The notes beneath the pieces were generated by a model. It was not told the origin of the DNA, ran no database searches, and saw only the letters and a list, made by a program, of their open reading frames with translations. A stretch of 19,072 bases of DNA. Source: UBA4736 sp002404015 (lineage in GTDB: Bacteria; Chloroflexota; Dormibacteria; Dormibacterales; Dormibacteraceae). The position numbers and the translations under genes were made by a program. Location of the stretch: the NCBI GenBank assembly GCA_036747295.1, contig DAIOCN010000038.1, positions 1-19,072 on the forward strand. Reading direction: 5' to 3'. This document shows, in pieces, positions 16,159 to 19,072 of the stretch (position 1 is its first letter; every line of letters starts with the position of its first letter).

Positions 16159-16494
16159 ATGGACCTGGCCAGCGAGGCAGTGCGGCTGCGGTCCGCGGCG
16201 GAGGCCAAGCCGCTGAAGCTGCCGGTCAACCGCCGGGTGGACGACACGCACCACGCCGTCACCGACGACGGCCTGAGCGTCTGGTTCACCATCCAGATCT
16301 CACCCCACAGCCGGATCCAGGAAGCGCTGTTCGAGCGCCGCGACCGGATGCCCTCCGACGCCGAGTGCCAGGAGTGGCTGGCCGCGCTGATCCCGAGCCG
16401 GGAGGCGGTCGAGGCGGCCGGCCTGCCGGGGGCCCACGCCCGACGTTTCGAGCTCTTCGAGCGCGACCCCGAGCTGGAGGCTCCGCTGGCCTGA
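16159..16494 (+). CDS. Conserved-looking small protein upstream of glcD, unknown function
   Basis: A 111-residue soluble protein without signal peptide, transmembrane segment or metal motif. It has an N-terminal charged helix, a beta segment GLSVWFTIQISP (38-49) and helical stretches through EALFERRDRMPSDAECQEWLAAL. I do not recognise a family. Its TGA overlaps the ATG of glcD by one base (TGATG), so it is the first gene of the glycolate oxidase operon and probably has an accessory or regulatory part there; that is inference from position only. Codon use and GC are like its neighbours. The ATG at 16159 follows a TATGAT box. Confidence 0.75.
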   Translation: MDLASEAVRLRSAAEAKPLKLPVNRRVDDTHHAVTDDGLSVWFTIQISPHSRIQEALFERRDRMPSDAECQEWLAALIPSREAVEAAGLPGAHARRFELFERDPELEAPLA

Positions 16495-17933
16495 TGGCCC
16501 TCAGCCAGGCGGTCGTGCGCGACCTCCGGCGGATCGTCGGCGAGCAGCACGTCGTCGATCAGCCCAACGACCTCCGGATCTTCGAGCGCGACGCCTCGAT
16601 CACGGGCGCAACGCCGGACGCCATCGTCCTCCCCGGCACCCGTGACGAGGTCGTGGGAGTCGTGAAGCTGGCCGCCCAGCACGGAATCCCGGTGGTCCCC
16701 CGGGGCGCCGGCACCGGGCTCTCGGGGGGTGCGGTCACGCTGCGCGGTGGCATCGCCCTCCAGCTCAGCCGGATGCGCCGGATCCTGGAGATCGACACCG
16801 GCTCGCGCACGGCGACCGTCGAGCCGGGCGCCGTCAACCAGGACCTGCAGCAGGAAGCCGCCCGTCACGGCCTGTTCTACGCCCCCGACCCCTCCTCCCA
16901 GAAAGCCTGCACCCTGGGCGGCAACGCGGCCGAGAACTCGGGCGGTCCCCACTGCCTGTACTACGGCGTGACCACCAACCACATCATCGGCATGGAGGTC
17001 GTCTTCGCGGACGGGTCGCTGGCGTGGCTGGGCGGCGACGCGCCCGACCGCCTGGGCCTGGACCTTTTGGGCCTGATGGTCGGCTCCGAGGGGACGCTGT
17101 GCACGATCACCAGGATCAAGGTCCGCCTGCTGCCCGCCCCGGAGTCGATCGTGACCCTGATGGCGGCCTTTCCGACCATCGAGTCGGCCAGCCACGCCGT
17201 CTCGGACGTGATCGGCCACGGCATCGTGCCGGCCGCCCTGGAGATGATGGACCAGGTCACGATCGGGGCCGTGGAGGCGCACTACAAGGCCGGCTACCCG
17301 ACAGATGCCGGGGCGGTCCTGCTGGTCGAGGTGGACGGCCTGGACGAGAGCGCCGCGGAGCTGGCCGCCAAAGTGGAGGAGATCCTGAGGGTCAACGAGA
17401 CCAGCAGCCTGCGGGTGGCCGAGGACGCCGCCGAGCGAGAGCTGCTCTGGGCCGGCCGCAAGGGCGCGATCGGCGCCCTGGGACGGATCAAGCCCAACTA
17501 CTACCTGCACGACGGGGTGGTGCCCCGCACCCGGCTGCCCGAGGTCCTCCGCCGGGTCGGCGAGATCGGCGAGCACTACCGCCTGCCGGTCGCCAACGTC
17601 TTCCACGCCGGCGACGGCAACCTGCACCCCAACATCCTCTTCGACATGCGCGACGAGGGCATCCTGGAAAAGGTGGAGGCGGCGGGCGAGGAGATGCTCC
17701 GGGCGGTGGTGGAGATGGGCGGCACGCTGTCGGGCGAGCACGGCATCGGGATCGAAAAGAACGCGTTCATGCCCTGGATCTACAGCCCCGACGACCTGGA
17801 TGCGATGCTCCGGGTGAAGCGCGTCCTCGACCCCGAGGAGCGGCTCAACCCAGGCAAGATCTTTCCCGACCCCGAGCGGGAGCCCAAGCTGGTGGCGCGG
17901 GTCGGGCTGGCCTCCGAAGCCCGTTGGTGGTAG
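16494..17933 (+). CDS. glcD: Glycolate oxidase FAD-linked subunit GlcD
   Basis: A 479-residue FAD-linked oxidase (FAD_binding_4 plus FAD-oxidase C domain), near the usual 480-499 residues of GlcD. FAD-binding features are VVPRGAGTGLSGGA (67-80), DPSSQKACTLGGNAAENSGG (132-151) and GSEGTL (197-202). In the C-terminal domain HAGDGNLHPN (371-380) and GEHGIGIEKN (414-423) hold the catalytic-site residues, and the end LNPGKIFP is canonical. With GlcE and GlcF it oxidises glycolate to glyoxylate; related D-lactate or other 2-hydroxyacid dehydrogenases share this sequence pattern, so the substrate rests on the GlcE neighbour. The ATG overlaps the previous stop by one base and matches the family start. 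The gene overlaps glcE by seven bases. Confidence 0.93.
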   Translation: MALSQAVVRDLRRIVGEQHVVDQPNDLRIFERDASITGATPDAIVLPGTRDEVVGVVKLAAQHGIPVVPRGAGTGLSGGAVTLRGGIALQLSRMRRILEIDTGSRTATVEPGAVNQDLQQEAARHGLFYAPDPSSQKACTLGGNAAENSGGPHCLYYGVTTNHIIGMEVVFADGSLAWLGGDAPDRLGLDLLGLMVGSEGTLCTITRIKVRLLPAPESIVTLMAAFPTIESASHAVSDVIGHGIVPAALEMMDQVTIGAVEAHYKAGYPTDAGAVLLVEVDGLDESAAELAAKVEEILRVNETSSLRVAEDAAERELLWAGRKGAIGALGRIKPNYYLHDGVVPRTRLPEVLRRVGEIGEHYRLPVANVFHAGDGNLHPNILFDMRDEGILEKVEAAGEEMLRAVVEMGGTLSGEHGIGIEKNAFMPWIYSPDDLDAMLRVKRVLDPEERLNPGKIFPDPEREPKLVARVGLASEARWW

Positions 17934-19006
17934 ACGGCTCCCGCCCTGAGAGGACAGAGCGACCGCGCAGCGCGGAGGAGCTGGCCGAGCTGTTGCGATC
18001 GGCGGCCGAGGCCGGCCAGGCGGTCATCCCGGTCGGGGGCGGTCGCGCCATCGGTCTCGGCGACCCGCCGGAGCGCTTCGACCTGGCGCTGGAGACCGGG
18101 GGGCTTGACCGCATCATCGAGTACAGCCAGGCCGACATGACCGCGTCTGTGGAGGCGGGCGTGACGCTGGAGGAACTGAACGCGGAGCTGGGCCGGGCGG
18201 GCCAGTTCCTGCCCCTCGACCCGTTCAACGCGCCCGGCCACACGGTCGGCGGCGCCCTGGCGGCGGGCGTCTCAGGCCCGCTGAGGCTGCGGTTCGGCAC
18301 TCCCCGCGACTTCGTGATCGGTCTCCGCGTGGCGCTGCCGGACGGCCGGCTGGTCAGCTCCGGCGGCCGCGTCGTCAAGAATGTCAGCGGCTACGACATG
18401 AACAAGCTGCACCTGGGCGCGCTCGGCAGCCTGGGCGTGATCGTCGCAGCCTCGTTCAAAGTCTTCCCGAAGCCGCTGGACGAGGTGACGCTGGAGACCC
18501 AGGCCGAGGACCTGGAGGCCGCGCTGGCCGAGGCCCGGCGAGCGCTCGGGCTCGCGATGGCGCCGATCGCGCTCGAGCTCACGAGTGATCACAGGCTGCT
18601 GGCGCGGCTGGCCGGTACCGAGGGCGGGGTGCGCCGGATCGCCCGCGAGCTGGGCTGGAAGGAAGCTGACGCCGACTGCTGGGAGGCGCACGCCCGGCTG
18701 CGGCCGGCCGCCAGGATCTCGGTTCCACCGGATTACCTGCCGGCGCTGCTGGCAGAGCTCACACCGGGCACGCGCTGGTGGGCCTCGCCCGGCGTCGGCG
18801 TCGCCTACCTGGCCGAGCCTGACGTCGCGCAGCGGGCAGCCGCCGAGTCCGTGGGTGGATCGCTGGTGCTCTTCGACGGGTCGTCCGAGCTGAAGCGCGG
18901 CCAGGGCGCCTGGGGCAAGCCACCGGCTACGCTGGACGTCATGCGCCGGATCCGCGACGCCTTCGACCCCGGTCGCACGCTCTCCCCGGGGCGGTTCGTG
19001 GTCTAG
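17927..19006 (+). CDS. glcE: Glycolate oxidase FAD-binding subunit GlcE
   Basis: A 359-residue second FAD-binding subunit (E. coli GlcE 350). It has the short FAD_binding_4 domain IPVGGGRAIGLGDPP (34-48), SVEAGVTLEELN (74-85), FNAPGHTVGGALAAGVSGPLR (100-120) and the highly typical KNVSGYDMNKLHLGALGSLG (151-170). It ends with AFDPGRTLSPGRFV, so it is complete. GlcE partners GlcD and GlcF at the membrane, passing electrons to quinone. I chose GTG at 17927; TTG at 17924 is equally possible, and either lies inside the end of glcD, implying coupling. glcF, which usually follows immediately, is not recognisable in the 66 bases left. Confidence 0.92.
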   Translation: MVDGSRPERTERPRSAEELAELLRSAAEAGQAVIPVGGGRAIGLGDPPERFDLALETGGLDRIIEYSQADMTASVEAGVTLEELNAELGRAGQFLPLDPFNAPGHTVGGALAAGVSGPLRLRFGTPRDFVIGLRVALPDGRLVSSGGRVVKNVSGYDMNKLHLGALGSLGVIVAASFKVFPKPLDEVTLETQAEDLEAALAEARRALGLAMAPIALELTSDHRLLARLAGTEGGVRRIARELGWKEADADCWEAHARLRPAARISVPPDYLPALLAELTPGTRWWASPGVGVAYLAEPDVAQRAAAESVGGSLVLFDGSSELKRGQGAWGKPPATLDVMRRIRDAFDPGRTLSPGRFVV

Positions 19007-19072
19007 CAGGGTGTTGAAAAAGGTCGGCGAGGGATTCGGTGGCCAGGTGGCCCAGCTCCTAGGCGCCTCCGA
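19007..19072. other. Window edge after glcE: possible insertion-element end or start of an unknown gene
   Basis: The sequence CAGGGTGTTGAAAAAGG (19007-19023) resembles terminal repeats I associate with some transposons that begin GGGTGTTGAAAAA. Alternatively a GTG at 19011 opens a frame reading VLKKVGEGFGGQVAQLLGAS to the edge, which shows no CxxC iron-sulfur motif of GlcF so far. The window is too short to decide. Confidence 0.25.

Noticed and set aside
16143..17741. 532-residue minus-strand frame opposite glcD
   Set aside because: Its translation is low-complexity and lacks any motif; GlcD on the plus strand shows all family signatures.
17024..17923. 300-codon upstream extension of glcE
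   Set aside because: It is an off-frame reading of glcD, rich in Arg, Gly and Pro; the GlcE domain begins only after 17927.

Overview
The window is a gene-dense, very GC-rich (roughly 70% by eye) bacterial chromosome segment. GTG/TTG starts, 1-7 base gene overlaps and several genes whose start codon lies only 6-9 bases from a -10-like box (probably leaderless mRNAs) are frequent. This style, together with a Chloroflexus-type mesaconyl-CoA C1-C4 CoA transferase homologue, a CsoR repressor and a GlcD/GlcE pair, suggests an uncultivated Terrabacteria lineage (Chloroflexota or Candidatus Dormibacterota, less likely Actinomycetota). That placement is inference; there is no rRNA or other marker here.

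Layout. (1) 85-4649, minus: metH (cobalamin-dependent methionine synthase) overlaps a two-domain GNAT acetyltransferase by ATGA, followed by a terminator-like hairpin. (2) 4706-6202, plus: a perfect CsoR-type operator, a Cu(I)-type csoR and a PF03773-like permease with a His-rich tail form a metal-responsive efflux operon divergent from metH. (3) 6218-7805, minus: small membrane protein, DedA-family protein, SnoaL/NTF2-like protein and a CAT-anticodon tRNA. (4) 7834-10001: a flavin reductase-like protein (minus) faces a class III CoA transferase resembling 2-methylfumaryl-CoA isomerase (Mct), with only six bases between the start codons. Mct overlaps a MaoC-type hydratase by four bases. Together they suggest handling of C5-dicarboxyl-CoA esters (mesaconyl/itaconyl type).

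(5) 10268-13057, plus: two paralogous GGDEF proteins in tandem, each with four copies of an N-terminal ~35-residue helical repeat that I do not recognise. The repeat spacing is identical in both (60, 62, 65 residues). The first has lost key substrate and metal residues; the second looks catalytically competent. This is the most interesting unit of the window. (6) 13074-14261, minus: a membrane protein with a degenerate kinase C-lobe-like cytoplasmic part and a Cys-containing external domain. (7) 14360-16036, minus: VOC protein, a UroD/MtaA-like putative zinc methyltransferase and a CxxS glutaredoxin-like protein, with a strong hairpin ahead of the methyltransferase gene. (8) 16159-19006, plus: small unknown protein, GlcD and GlcE subunits of glycolate oxidase, the iron-sulfur subunit GlcF not being visible before the window ends.

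A 40-base segment at the 3' end of the MaoC gene is 36/40 identical to the 3' end of the VOC gene 4.4 kb away, stop codons in register, and is probably the scar of a rearrangement. Most other long open frames are antisense shadows of these genes caused by high GC.
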